Under the pieces are notes generated by a model. It made no database searches. It was given only the letters and a program-made list of their open reading frames with translations, and was not told where the DNA came from. This document shows, piece after piece, positions 1 to 5,614 of a stretch of 5,723 bases of DNA. Location: positions 1 to 5,723 of the forward strand of contig CAKRLN010000149.1 of assembly GCA_934359535.1 (NCBI GenBank), in the 5' to 3' direction. Each line of letters starts with the position of its first letter. Position 1 is the first letter of the stretch. This stretch comes from an uncultured Lachnospiraceae bacterium. Lineage in GTDB: Bacteria > Bacillota > Clostridia > Lachnospirales > Lachnospiraceae. The translations under genes and the position numbers were made by a program.

Positions 1-41
1 GATTCGTCCTTATGATGATTCTTGACGTTGCGCTTGGATAA
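1..41 (+). CDS. C-terminal end of a probable ZIP-family metal transporter (partial)
   Basis: Reading from base 3, the frame gives FVLMMILDVALG and then a TAA stop at 39-41; the rest of the gene lies upstream of the window. A hydrophobic tail of the form MMxLDVALG is, as I recall, the usual ending of bacterial ZIP/GufA-type divalent-metal (zinc, iron) transporters, where it forms the end of the last membrane helix. This reading is supported by a strong terminator that starts 25 bases after the stop and by the iron-uptake operon that follows. Only 12 residues are visible, so the family assignment rests on a short motif and could be wrong. That a gene ends here is more secure than its name. Confidence 0.55.
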   Translation, partial: FVLMMILDVALG

Positions 42-66
42 GAAGAGTATACGATAATGGAATAGG

Positions 67-119
67 AAAATAACAACACCCCAGAGCAGGGAAAACTGCT
101 TTTGGGGTGTTGTTATTTT
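67..119. terminator. Strong bidirectional rho-independent terminator
   Basis: A perfect 17-bp inverted repeat pairs 67-83 with 103-119, and a further 5-bp stem (AGCAG 85-89 with CTGCT 96-100) closes a GGAAAA loop. A-rich sequence on the left and a T run on the right (116-119) let it work in both directions. It separates the upstream ZIP-like gene from the feo operon. Confidence 0.85.
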
Positions 120-181
120 GCATAAAGATATCGATTGTCAGAGACCAAAATGTGATATTTAGTAAAAAATTACAAAAAAGA

Positions 182-210
182 TTGACTTTGATAAAATGTT
201 AGCATATACT
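182..210 (+). promoter_or_regulatory. Promoter of the feoA-feoA-feoB operon
   Basis: TTGACT (182-187) and TATACT (205-210) are separated by exactly 17 bases, close to the sigma-A consensus. The predicted start is near 217, giving a leader of about 127 nt before the first feoA. The -10 hexamer sits inside the palindrome GTTAGCATATACTAAC (198-213), so a repressor bound there would block RNA polymerase directly. Confidence 0.8.
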
Positions 211-213
211 AAC
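198..213. promoter_or_regulatory. Palindromic putative operator over the feo -10 box
   Basis: GTTAG (198-202) and CTAAC (209-213) are exact reverse complements separated by 6 bases. Operators of DtxR/IdeR-type metalloregulators contain TTAG...CTAA arms, and such regulators control iron or manganese uptake in many Gram-positive bacteria. The spacing differs from the classical IdeR box, so naming the regulator is inference. The CTAAC arm is also the first of five repeats that continue downstream at 20-bp steps. Confidence 0.5.
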
Positions 214-307
214 CAACGTGAAGAAACACTAACGAATGTGAAGATTCACTAATATCTGTGCTAAGTTGCTAACATACGTGACCGGATACTAACACGGATT
301 AGCGTAA
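208..307 (+). repeat. Five-unit 20-bp phased direct-repeat array in the feo leader
   Basis: RCTAAY begins at 208, 228, 248, 268 and 288, an exact 20-bp period. GTG occurs at 218, 238, 258 and 278, also every 20 bp. Units 1 and 2 (208-227, 228-247) match at 16 of 20 positions, with rough consensus ACTAACNAAYGTGAAGANNC; units 3-5 keep mainly the CTAA and GTG cores, and unit 5 lacks the GTG. The array starts at the -10 box and runs through the transcribed leader. Twenty bp is about two helical turns, so all the cores face one side of the DNA. As RNA, GCTAA (268-272) can pair with TTAGC (299-303) around CGTG/CACG (277-280, 293-296). Confidence 0.8.
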
Positions 308-343
308 GAAAAGTAAAAGAAGGATGGAAAAGAGGTCATGAGT

Positions 344-553
344 ATGCCACTAACAATGGTAAAAGAGGGAGAACCAAACACAATTAAGAAAGTGGGCGGC
401 AAAGAAGAGACCAGAAGGTTTTTAGAGAATCTTGGGTTCGTTCCAGGAGGAGTTGTAACCGTCGTGAATGAGATCGGCGGTAACATGATTGTGAATGTGA
501 AGGATTCACGCGTTGCCATCGGCAAGGATATGGCGAATAAGATCATGGTATAG
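344..553 (+). CDS. feoA: FeoA family ferrous iron transport accessory protein (first copy)
   Basis: This is a small cytosolic SH3-like protein of 69 residues beginning MPLTMVKEGE. FeoA proteins are thought to bind or modulate the FeoB iron(II) permease. Visible family features are the GGKEETRRFLENLGFVPGG segment (around residues 20-38), followed by alternating beta strands (VVTVVNEIGG, MIVNVKDSRVAIG) and a hydrophobic end. I chose ATG 344 because AGAGG at 331-335 lies 8 bases upstream and because MPLTM is, from memory, a common start for this subgroup. The in-frame ATG at 338 (71 residues) leaves only 2 bases after AGAGG, although AAGGA at 320-324 lies 13 bases before it. The gene is first in the operon, 24 bases before the second feoA. 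It is clearly diverged from that second copy, so this is not a recent duplication. Confidence 0.9.
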   Translation: MPLTMVKEGEPNTIKKVGGKEETRRFLENLGFVPGGVVTVVNEIGGNMIVNVKDSRVAIGKDMANKIMV

Positions 554-577
554 AAAATGTTATAGGAAGGAAAAGTC

Positions 578-799
578 ATGAAAACATTAAAAGAGACAGC
601 AGTAGGTGCTAGCGTAACCGTAAAAAAGCTAAGCGGTGAGGGTCCGGTAAAGAGACGTATCATGGATATGGGAATTACAAAGGGCGTTGAAATCTACGTA
701 AGAAAGGTTGCACCGCTTGGCGATCCGATCGAGGTAACAGTAAGAGGATATGAGTTATCTTTAAGAAAAGCCGATGCTGAAATGATCGAAGTTGAATAA
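578..799 (+). CDS. feoA: FeoA family ferrous iron transport accessory protein (second copy)
   Basis: A 73-residue FeoA-type SH3-like protein. Family features are the opening TLKETAVGASVTVKKLSGEG, the RRIMDMGITKGVEIYVRKVAPLGDP block (residues 26-50), which is the classic FeoA core, and VTVRGYELSLRKADAEMIEV at the end. It resembles stand-alone FeoA of other bacteria more closely than the first copy does. AGGAAGG at 564-570 lies 7 bases before the ATG. The gap to feoB is 15 bases, so the three genes are almost certainly cotranscribed and translated close together. The product probably contacts FeoB at the inner face of the membrane. Having two unlike FeoA proteins suggests a split role, for example one for assembly and one for gating, but that is inference. 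Confidence 0.94.
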   Translation: MKTLKETAVGASVTVKKLSGEGPVKRRIMDMGITKGVEIYVRKVAPLGDPIEVTVRGYELSLRKADAEMIEVE

Positions 800-814
800 T
801 AAAGGAGTTTAAAA

Positions 815-2965
815 ATGTCAGTGAAAATTGCATTAGCAGGTAATCCAAACTGCGGTAAAACAACATTATTTAATGCACTGACCGGTTCAAACCAGTTTGT
901 TGGTAACTGGCCTGGTGTAACAGTTGAGAAAAAAGAGGGTAAATTAAAGGGACATAAGGATGTTACGATCATGGACCTTCCGGGTATTTATTCACTTTCC
1001 CCATATACACTTGAGGAGGTTGTAGCCCGTAACTATCTGATCAATGAAAGACCAGATGCGATCATCAATATCGTGGATGGAACGAACATTGAACGTAACT
1101 TATATCTGTCTACACAGATTATGGAGCTTGGAATTCCAGTCATCATGGCAGTCAACATGATGGATCTTGTCGAGAAGAATGGTGATAAGATCAACTTTGA
1201 TAAATTAAGCCAGAAGCTTGGCTGTGAGGTTGTTGAGATCTCAGCATTAAAGGGAACGGGAATCCAGAAGGCAGCAGAGAAGGCAGTTGGTCTTGCACAG
1301 AGCAGAAGAAAGAACGAGCCGGTGCATTCCTTTGCTCCAAAGGCAGAGGCAATTATTTCCGATGCGGCCGCAAAGCTTGGTTCGGATATTGCGGAGGAAC
1401 AGAAGCGTTTCTTTGCAATCAAATTGCTGGAAAAGGATGACAAAATCCAGGAGGTTATGAAATCAGTACCAGATGTATCCAAAGAGATCAAAGCCTTAGA
1501 GGATGCGTTTGATGATGATACCGAGAGCATAATCACAAACGAGCGTTATACATATATTTCAAATATTATCGGTGACTGCGTGAAAAAGAATGCGAAGCGG
1601 ACAATGACAGTTTCCGATAAGATCGACCGTGTTGTAACAAACCGCTGGCTGGCACTTCCGATTTTTGCAGTTGTAATGTTCATCGTTTATTATGTATCCA
1701 TTACAACCGTTGGTTCTGCTCTGACAGACTGGGTAAATGATGTACTGTTTACTGAAATTATTCCACCAGCAGTCCAGAACGGATTAGAGGCAATCGGCTG
1801 CGCTGCATGGTTAGAGGGACTGATTGTTGACGGTATCGTAGCCGGTGTCGGAGCTGTGCTTGGTTTCGTGCCACAGATGCTTGTTCTGTTTATTTTCCTT
1901 GCTTTCTTAGAGGCATGTGGATATATGGCACGTGTTGCATTTATCATGGATCGTATTTTCCGTAAATTCGGTCTTTCCGGTAAATCCTTCATTCCAATGC
2001 TGATCGGAAGTGGATGCGGTGTTCCTGGTATCATGGCATCAAGAACGATCGAGAATGACAGAGACCGTAAAATGACGATTATGACAACAACCTTTGTTCC
2101 ATGTGGAGCAAAGCTTCCGATCATCGCAATGATCGCCGGTGCATTCTTCGGAAATTCCGGATGGGTTGCTACAAGTGCATATTTCGTTGGTATCGCAGCA
2201 ATCATCTGCTCTGGTATCATCTTAAAGAAAACAAAGCTGTTTGCTGGGGATCCGGCACCATTCGTTATGGAGCTTCCGGCATATCACTGGCCAACCGTTG
2301 GAAATGTATTAAGAAGTATGTGGGAGAGAGGCTGGTCCTTCATCAAAAAGGCTGGTACGATCATCCTGTTATCTACAATCGTATTATGGTTCTTAATGAG
2401 CTTTGGATGGGAAGGCGGAAGCTTCGGTATGGTCGAAGAGTTAAACGAATCCATCCTTGCTAAGATCGGTACTGGAATTGCATGGATCTTTGCCCCACTT
2501 GGCTGGACACAGGCTGGTGAAGGCTGGAAGATGGCAGTTGCCGCAGTTACCGGATTAATCGCAAAAGAAAATGTTGTTGCTACCTTCGGTATGTTATATG
2601 GATTTGCTGAGGTTGCAGAGGATGGAACCGAATTCTGGGGAAATCTTGCAGCTGCAATGACACCAGTTGCTGCATATGGATTTTTGGTATTTAACTTATT
2701 ATGTGCTCCATGCTTCGCAGCAATGGGAGCAATCAAGCGTGAGATGAACAACACAAGATGGTTCTTCATTGCAATTGGATATCAGTGCCTGCTTGCATAT
2801 ATCGTATCCTTATGTATTTTCCAGATTGGAACATTAATTACAACGGGTGCATTTGGAATTGGAACCGTTGTTGCATTCCTTCTTATAATCGGATTCATTT
2901 ATTTATTGTTCCGCCCATACAAGGAGAGTGTATCCTTGAATGCAGATTTATCCAAGGTTGCATAA
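815..2965 (+). CDS. feoB: FeoB ferrous iron transport protein B (GTPase-permease)
   Basis: A 716-residue inner-membrane iron(II) transporter with a GTP-binding N-terminal domain and a polytopic C-terminal domain. G motifs are all present: G1 GNPNCGKT (9-16), G2 around Thr36 in NWPGVTVE, G3 DLPG (54-57), G4 NMMD (114-117) and G5 SALKG (143-147). A helical linker (about 150-265) leads to membrane segments from about residue 277 (RWLALPIFAVVMFIVYYV). The two conserved pore/Gate signatures are intact: GSGCGVPG with Cys401 and FVPCGAKLP with Cys430. A third cysteine pair, LCAPC (630 and 633), lies near the end. Length fits Gram-positive FeoB, which is shorter than the E. coli protein. AAAGGAG at 801-807 lies 7 bases before the ATG. 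No FeoC gene and no small Cys-rich FeoB-associated protein follow; the operon ends at the terminator 46 bases after the stop codon. Confidence 0.98.
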   Translation: MSVKIALAGNPNCGKTTLFNALTGSNQFVGNWPGVTVEKKEGKLKGHKDVTIMDLPGIYSLSPYTLEEVVARNYLINERPDAIINIVDGTNIERNLYLSTQIMELGIPVIMAVNMMDLVEKNGDKINFDKLSQKLGCEVVEISALKGTGIQKAAEKAVGLAQSRRKNEPVHSFAPKAEAIISDAAAKLGSDIAEEQKRFFAIKLLEKDDKIQEVMKSVPDVSKEIKALEDAFDDDTESIITNERYTYISNIIGDCVKKNAKRTMTVSDKIDRVVTNRWLALPIFAVVMFIVYYVSITTVGSALTDWVNDVLFTEIIPPAVQNGLEAIGCAAWLEGLIVDGIVAGVGAVLGFVPQMLVLFIFLAFLEACGYMARVAFIMDRIFRKFGLSGKSFIPMLIGSGCGVPGIMASRTIENDRDRKMTIMTTTFVPCGAKLPIIAMIAGAFFGNSGWVATSAYFVGIAAIICSGIILKKTKLFAGDPAPFVMELPAYHWPTVGNVLRSMWERGWSFIKKAGTIILLSTIVLWFLMSFGWEGGSFGMVEELNESILAKIGTGIAWIFAPLGWTQAGEGWKMAVAAVTGLIAKENVVATFGMLYGFAEVAEDGTEFWGNLAAAMTPVAAYGFLVFNLLCAPCFAAMGAIKREMNNTRWFFIAIGYQCLLAYIVSLCIFQIGTLITTGAFGIGTVVAFLLIIGFIYLLFRPYKESVSLNADLSKVA

Positions 2966-3011
2966 TGATTTAAGCCCTCAAAATACTCTTTCTCTATTGT
3001 ATTTTTATATT

Positions 3012-3046
3012 GCTGCCAGCCGGGAAACCGGCTGGCAGCTTTTATT
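3012..3046 (+). terminator. Terminator of the feo operon
   Basis: A perfect 12-bp GC-rich stem (3012-3023 with 3028-3039) closed by a GAAA tetraloop is followed by TTTTATT. This is a textbook intrinsic terminator, 46 bases after the feoB stop codon. Confidence 0.92.
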
Positions 3047-3064
3047 CTGGCATACGGGAGTTAC

Positions 3065-3093
3065 TTGAGCAGCGGCAGAAATTATGGTATTAT
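3065..3093 (+). promoter_or_regulatory. Probable promoter of the EamA permease gene
   Basis: TTGAGC (3065-3070) and TATTAT (3088-3093) are 17 bases apart, with an extended -10 TGG directly before TATTAT. The predicted start is near 3100, which would place the whole palindromic element in the roughly 125-nt leader. The -10 also forms one arm of a small inverted repeat (TATTAT 3088-3093 with ATAATA 3100-3105). Confidence 0.5.
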
Positions 3094-3205
3094 GATACGA
3101 TAATATGTAGACATTTGCAAAACTCACAGAAAGTAAAGTGAACATGTACTGTGCATGTAATTGTAAATTTTGGAGAGTTTCGCAATTGCCTATTATGTAT
3201 CATAC
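3091..3205. repeat. Imperfect palindromic intergenic element, copy A (MITE-like or structured leader)
   Basis: The core spans 3108-3192 with 18-bp terminal inverted repeats, 3108-3125 (TAGACATTTGCAAAACTC) and 3175-3192 (GAGTTTCGCAATTGCCTA), matching at 15 of 18 positions. Outside it the symmetry continues more loosely (TATGATAC 3091-3098 against GTATCATA 3197-3204, plus ATAATA arms), so the full dyad covers about 115 bp. Inside are ACTCACAG (3122-3129) and the hairpin ACATG/CATGT (3142-3146, 3154-3158 approximately). Bases 3108-3153 align without gaps to 5615-5660 at 41 of 46 positions, so it is a dispersed repeat. It has no coding capacity. A non-autonomous mobile element or a conserved leader RNA are both possible. 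Confidence 0.75.
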
Positions 3206-3225
3206 GATATAAGGAGTGATCGAAT

Positions 3226-4089
3226 ATGAATAACCGGAGACTGGGTATCTTCTATATTATAATGGCAGGATTTTTCTTTGCACTGATGACCTTTTTTGTG
3301 CGGTTGTCAGGAGATCTGCCGACCATGGAGAAAGCATTTTTCCGGAATGCGGTGGCAGCGGTGATCGCATTTGGGACACTGGTTAAAAGCAAAGAGGGAT
3401 TTCATTTAAGCAGGAAGAATATTCCAGATCTTTTTATGCGCAGTCTCTGCGGAACGATTGGACTGATCTGTAATTTTTATGCGGTTGACCATTTAAATAT
3501 CGCAGATGCGAATATCCTGAATAAATTATCACCGTTTTTTGCGATTCTGATGTCCTATTTTATCTTGAAGGAAAAGGCAAACAGGATCGAATGGCTCAGC
3601 GTGATTGCTGCATTCTGTGGTGCCCTTTTTGTTGTAAAGCCGTCCTTTAATATGCAGTTTGTGTATGCGATGATCGGGGTATGCGGTGGTTTTGGTGCTG
3701 GAATTGCCTATACATTTGTAAGAAAGCTTGGGAAAAACGGTGTGAAGGGTTCTGTGATTGTATTATGCTTTTCGGTATTTTCCTGCATTGTAACACTGCC
3801 GTTTCTGCTTTTTGGCTATGTGCCGATGAGCATGAAGCAGTTTGCGTTTCTGCTTCTTGCAGGTGCGTCCGCAGCAGGCGGACAGTTCAGCATTACAAAA
3901 GCGTATACGAAAGCTCCGGCAAGGGACATTTCCGTCTTCGATTATACCCAGGTGCTGTTTGCAGCACTTCTTGGATTTATATTTTTAGAGCAGATTCCGG
4001 ATATTTTCAGTATCATCGGGTATGTGATTATTATTGGAAGTGCAATCTTTAAATGGAATTACATCAGGAAACAGACCGCAGAGGCATAA
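3226..4089 (+). CDS. EamA/DMT-family permease
   Basis: A 287-residue membrane protein of the drug/metabolite transporter superfamily with two EamA repeats and about ten helices. The first repeat begins at the N-terminus (LGIFYIIMAGFFFALMTFFVRL) and ends near NKLSPFFAILMSYFILKEKANRIEWLSV, the hallmark proline-containing helix plus the E/K-rich turn. The second begins near MQFVYAMIGVCGGFGAGIAY and ends with DYTQVLFAALLGFIFLEQIPD and a last helix before FKWNYIRKQ. Length and layout are normal for the family. Substrate cannot be deduced; relatives export amino acids, metabolites or nucleoside-like compounds. AAGGAG at 3211-3216 lies 9 bases before the ATG. The gene stands alone between the feo terminator and the argJ promoter. 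I see no clear intrinsic terminator after it, so transcription may run on into argJ. Confidence 0.92.
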   Translation: MNNRRLGIFYIIMAGFFFALMTFFVRLSGDLPTMEKAFFRNAVAAVIAFGTLVKSKEGFHLSRKNIPDLFMRSLCGTIGLICNFYAVDHLNIADANILNKLSPFFAILMSYFILKEKANRIEWLSVIAAFCGALFVVKPSFNMQFVYAMIGVCGGFGAGIAYTFVRKLGKNGVKGSVIVLCFSVFSCIVTLPFLLFGYVPMSMKQFAFLLLAGASAAGGQFSITKAYTKAPARDISVFDYTQVLFAALLGFIFLEQIPDIFSIIGYVIIIGSAIFKWNYIRKQTAEA

Positions 4090-4164
4090 AGGCGGCTTCT
4101 ATGATTGACGAGTGAACGGTAACGGAAGAAATGATCAGGAAAAGAAAACGTTGCTGCTTGTCGC

Positions 4165-4193
4165 TTGAAATGTGCGAAAACGAGTGCTATACT
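4165..4193 (+). promoter_or_regulatory. Promoter of argJ
   Basis: TTGAAA (4165-4170) and TATACT (4188-4193) are 17 bases apart, with an extended -10 TGC directly before TATACT. The start is expected near 4200, giving a leader of about 70 nt. I did not recognise a convincing ARG box (ArgR site) around it. Confidence 0.75.
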
Positions 4194-4210
4194 CACAGAA
4201 GAAATGATTG

Positions 4211-4237
4211 CTGTTCACACACTTACTGTGGGAACAG
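4211..4237 (+). promoter_or_regulatory. Hairpin in the argJ leader
   Basis: CTGTTCACACA (4211-4221) pairs with TGTGGGAACAG (4227-4237), 10 of 11 positions, with a 5-base loop. No T run follows, so it is not a terminator. It lies between the predicted start and the ribosome binding site and could stabilise the mRNA or bind a regulator. The preceding ACTCACAG (4191-4198) and the TTACTGTG inside resemble parts of the dispersed palindromic element, but the match is short. Confidence 0.5.
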
Positions 4238-4270
4238 TCACAAGACATTGAATTGGCAGAGGAGAACAAG

Positions 4271-5497
4271 ATGGAAATGAAACGAGTAGAAGGCGGTGTC
4301 TGTGCCGCAGCGGGATTTTCGGCAAATGGATTGAATTGTGGATTAAACCCGGATAAGAACAAAAATGACCTTGCGCTGATCGTATCAAGCGGGCTCTGCA
4401 ATGCCGCAGCAGTTTATACGACCAATAAAGTAAAGGGTGCTCCGATCCTTGTGACAAGGAAGCATCTTGCCGCAGCTGCAAACCATGCGAGAGCTGTGAT
4501 TGTAAACAGCAAGAATGCCAATACCTGCAATGCAGATGGGGAAGAGAAAGCGGAAAGGATGTGTGAGCTTGCCGCAGCAGAGCTTGGAATAAGTCCGGAT
4601 GAGGTAATCGTTGCATCAACTGGAGTCATCGGACAGATTCTTCCAATCGAGCCGATCGCAGATCACATTAAGGAGCTTGCCGCTGGACTTTCTCCGGAGA
4701 ATCACGGAAAAGCTGCCAACGCCATTATGACAACGGATACAATCCAAAAAGAGGTAGCTGTCCAGTTTGAATTAGATGGAAAGCAGGTAACAATCGGTGG
4801 TATGGCAAAGGGAAGCGGAATGATCCACCCGAATATGGCAACCACCTTAAACTTCGTGACAACCGATATTGCAATTGCACCGGCGCTGATCCAGAAGGCA
4901 CTTTCAGAGATTGTTAAGGTAACCTATAACTGCTTAAGCATCGACGGGGATACCTCCACAAATGATATGGTAAGCATTATGGCAAACGGTCTTGCCGGCA
5001 ATAAAGAGATTACAGAGGAAGGCGCAGAATATGAGCTTTTCAAGGAAGGGCTCTATGAGGTGCTTATGAATATGACAAAGATGCTTGCAAAGGATGGCGA
5101 GGGTGCAAGCAAGATGTTAGAATGTACGGTAAGCGGTGCTCCGGATCAGGATACTGCAATCATCGTTGCAAAGAGCGTAATCCGTTCTCCGCTTTTCAAA
5201 TGTGCGATGTTTGGCGAGGATGCCAACTGGGGAAGAATCCTTTGTGCCGTTGGATATGCGGAAGCGGATTTTGATATCACAAAGGTAGCTGTTTCGCTTG
5301 CATCTGCAAAGGGCAGTGTTGCAGTATGTAAGGACGGCGCAGGAATCGAATTTTCAGAGGATGATGCAAAGGTAATCCTTGGAGAAGATGAAATCTACAT
5401 CAACATTGACCTTGGTGCAGGGGATGCAGCTGCAAAGGCATGGGGCTGTGACCTTACTTATGATTACGTAAAAATTAACGGAGATTACCGTTCATAA
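4271..5497 (+). CDS. argJ: Arginine biosynthesis bifunctional protein ArgJ (ornithine/glutamate N-acetyltransferase)
   Basis: A 408-residue cytosolic enzyme that moves the acetyl group from N-acetylornithine to glutamate, recycling acetyl in the arginine pathway; some members also use acetyl-CoA to make N-acetylglutamate. It is made as a precursor that cleaves itself within KGSGMIHPNMATTL: by homology the cut is Ala190-Thr191, and Thr191 becomes the N-terminal nucleophile of the beta chain. The oxyanion-hole motif STGVIGQ (Thr117, Gly118) and the late FGEDANWGRI motif are intact, and the C-terminus is complete. I chose ATG 4271 because AGAGGAG (4258-4264) lies 6 bases upstream and the family's N-terminal region begins there; the frame opens at 4208, but those 21 codons would overlap the leader hairpin. 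No other arg gene is adjacent within the window, and argJ has its own promoter and terminator. Whether the enzyme is mono- or bifunctional cannot be told here. Confidence 0.97.
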   Translation: MEMKRVEGGVCAAAGFSANGLNCGLNPDKNKNDLALIVSSGLCNAAAVYTTNKVKGAPILVTRKHLAAAANHARAVIVNSKNANTCNADGEEKAERMCELAAAELGISPDEVIVASTGVIGQILPIEPIADHIKELAAGLSPENHGKAANAIMTTDTIQKEVAVQFELDGKQVTIGGMAKGSGMIHPNMATTLNFVTTDIAIAPALIQKALSEIVKVTYNCLSIDGDTSTNDMVSIMANGLAGNKEITEEGAEYELFKEGLYEVLMNMTKMLAKDGEGASKMLECTVSGAPDQDTAIIVAKSVIRSPLFKCAMFGEDANWGRILCAVGYAEADFDITKVAVSLASAKGSVAVCKDGAGIEFSEDDAKVILGEDEIYINIDLGAGDAAAKAWGCDLTYDYVKINGDYRS

Positions 5498-5502
5498 CAG
5501 AG

Positions 5503-5531
5503 TTGACAGGAAAAAAAAGAAAGCATATACT
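5503..5531 (+). promoter_or_regulatory. Consensus promoter between argJ and its terminator
   Basis: TTGACA (5503-5508) and TATACT (5526-5531) are exactly 17 bases apart, the best -35 in the window. The start would be near 5538. It lies just after the argJ stop codon and only about 20 bases before a strong terminator, so it would yield either a very short RNA or an attenuated leader for a gene beyond the window. An AT-rich inverted repeat, ATACTTAA/TTAAGTAT (5527-5534, 5540-5547), overlaps the -10 and start region and could be an operator. Confidence 0.6.
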
Positions 5532-5556
5532 TAAGAAAATTAAGTATTGATGAAAC

Positions 5557-5598
5557 AAAGGCGTTTCGGAACCAGCCGGTTCCGGAGCGCCTTTTTTT
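5557..5598 (+). terminator. Strong intrinsic terminator after argJ
   Basis: Bases 5557-5573 pair with 5578-5594 around the loop AGCC. As RNA the 17-bp stem is continuous if two U-G wobbles are allowed (5564-5566 against 5585-5587). A run of seven T (5592-5598) follows. It would end both argJ mRNA and any transcript from the promoter at 5503. Confidence 0.92.
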
Positions 5599-5614
5599 GG
5601 CAGTAAAATCTAAG

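Noticed and set aside
188..206. Fur box over the feo promoter
   Set aside because: TTGATAAAATGTTAGC matches only the left half of the 7-1-7 Fur consensus; the symmetry present is GTTAG/CTAAC.
208..307. CRISPR array
   Set aside because: The repeats are contiguous 20-bp degenerate units without spacers and no cas genes are present.
217..343. NiCo (czcD-type) metal riboswitch in the feo leader
   Set aside because: Some such riboswitches are reported to respond to Fe(II), but I could not find the expected G-rich conserved blocks or a four-way junction; the leader is made of CTAAC/GTG repeats.
289..663. Antisense frame covering the feoA genes
   Set aside because: It mirrors good coding frames on the + strand, has no promoter or ribosome binding site that I can see, and has a low-complexity composition.
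2758..2973. Cys-containing 71-codon frame overlapping the end of feoB as a FeoB-associated Cys-rich protein
   Set aside because: It lies inside feoB in another frame, lacks a ribosome binding site, and does not show the single helix plus Cys-rich tail of that family.
2979..3008. AAAATAC/GTATTTT inverted repeat just after feoB
   Set aside because: A short AT-only stem with a 12-base loop, probably chance and overshadowed by the strong terminator that follows.
4090..4164. Terminator after the EamA permease gene
   Set aside because: I searched this stretch and found no stable stem followed by a T run.
4208..4270. Longer argJ reading frame starting at ATG 4208
   Set aside because: It has no ribosome binding site, would begin only a few bases after the predicted transcript start and run through the leader hairpin; ATG 4271 has AGAGGAG at the right distance and matches the family's start.
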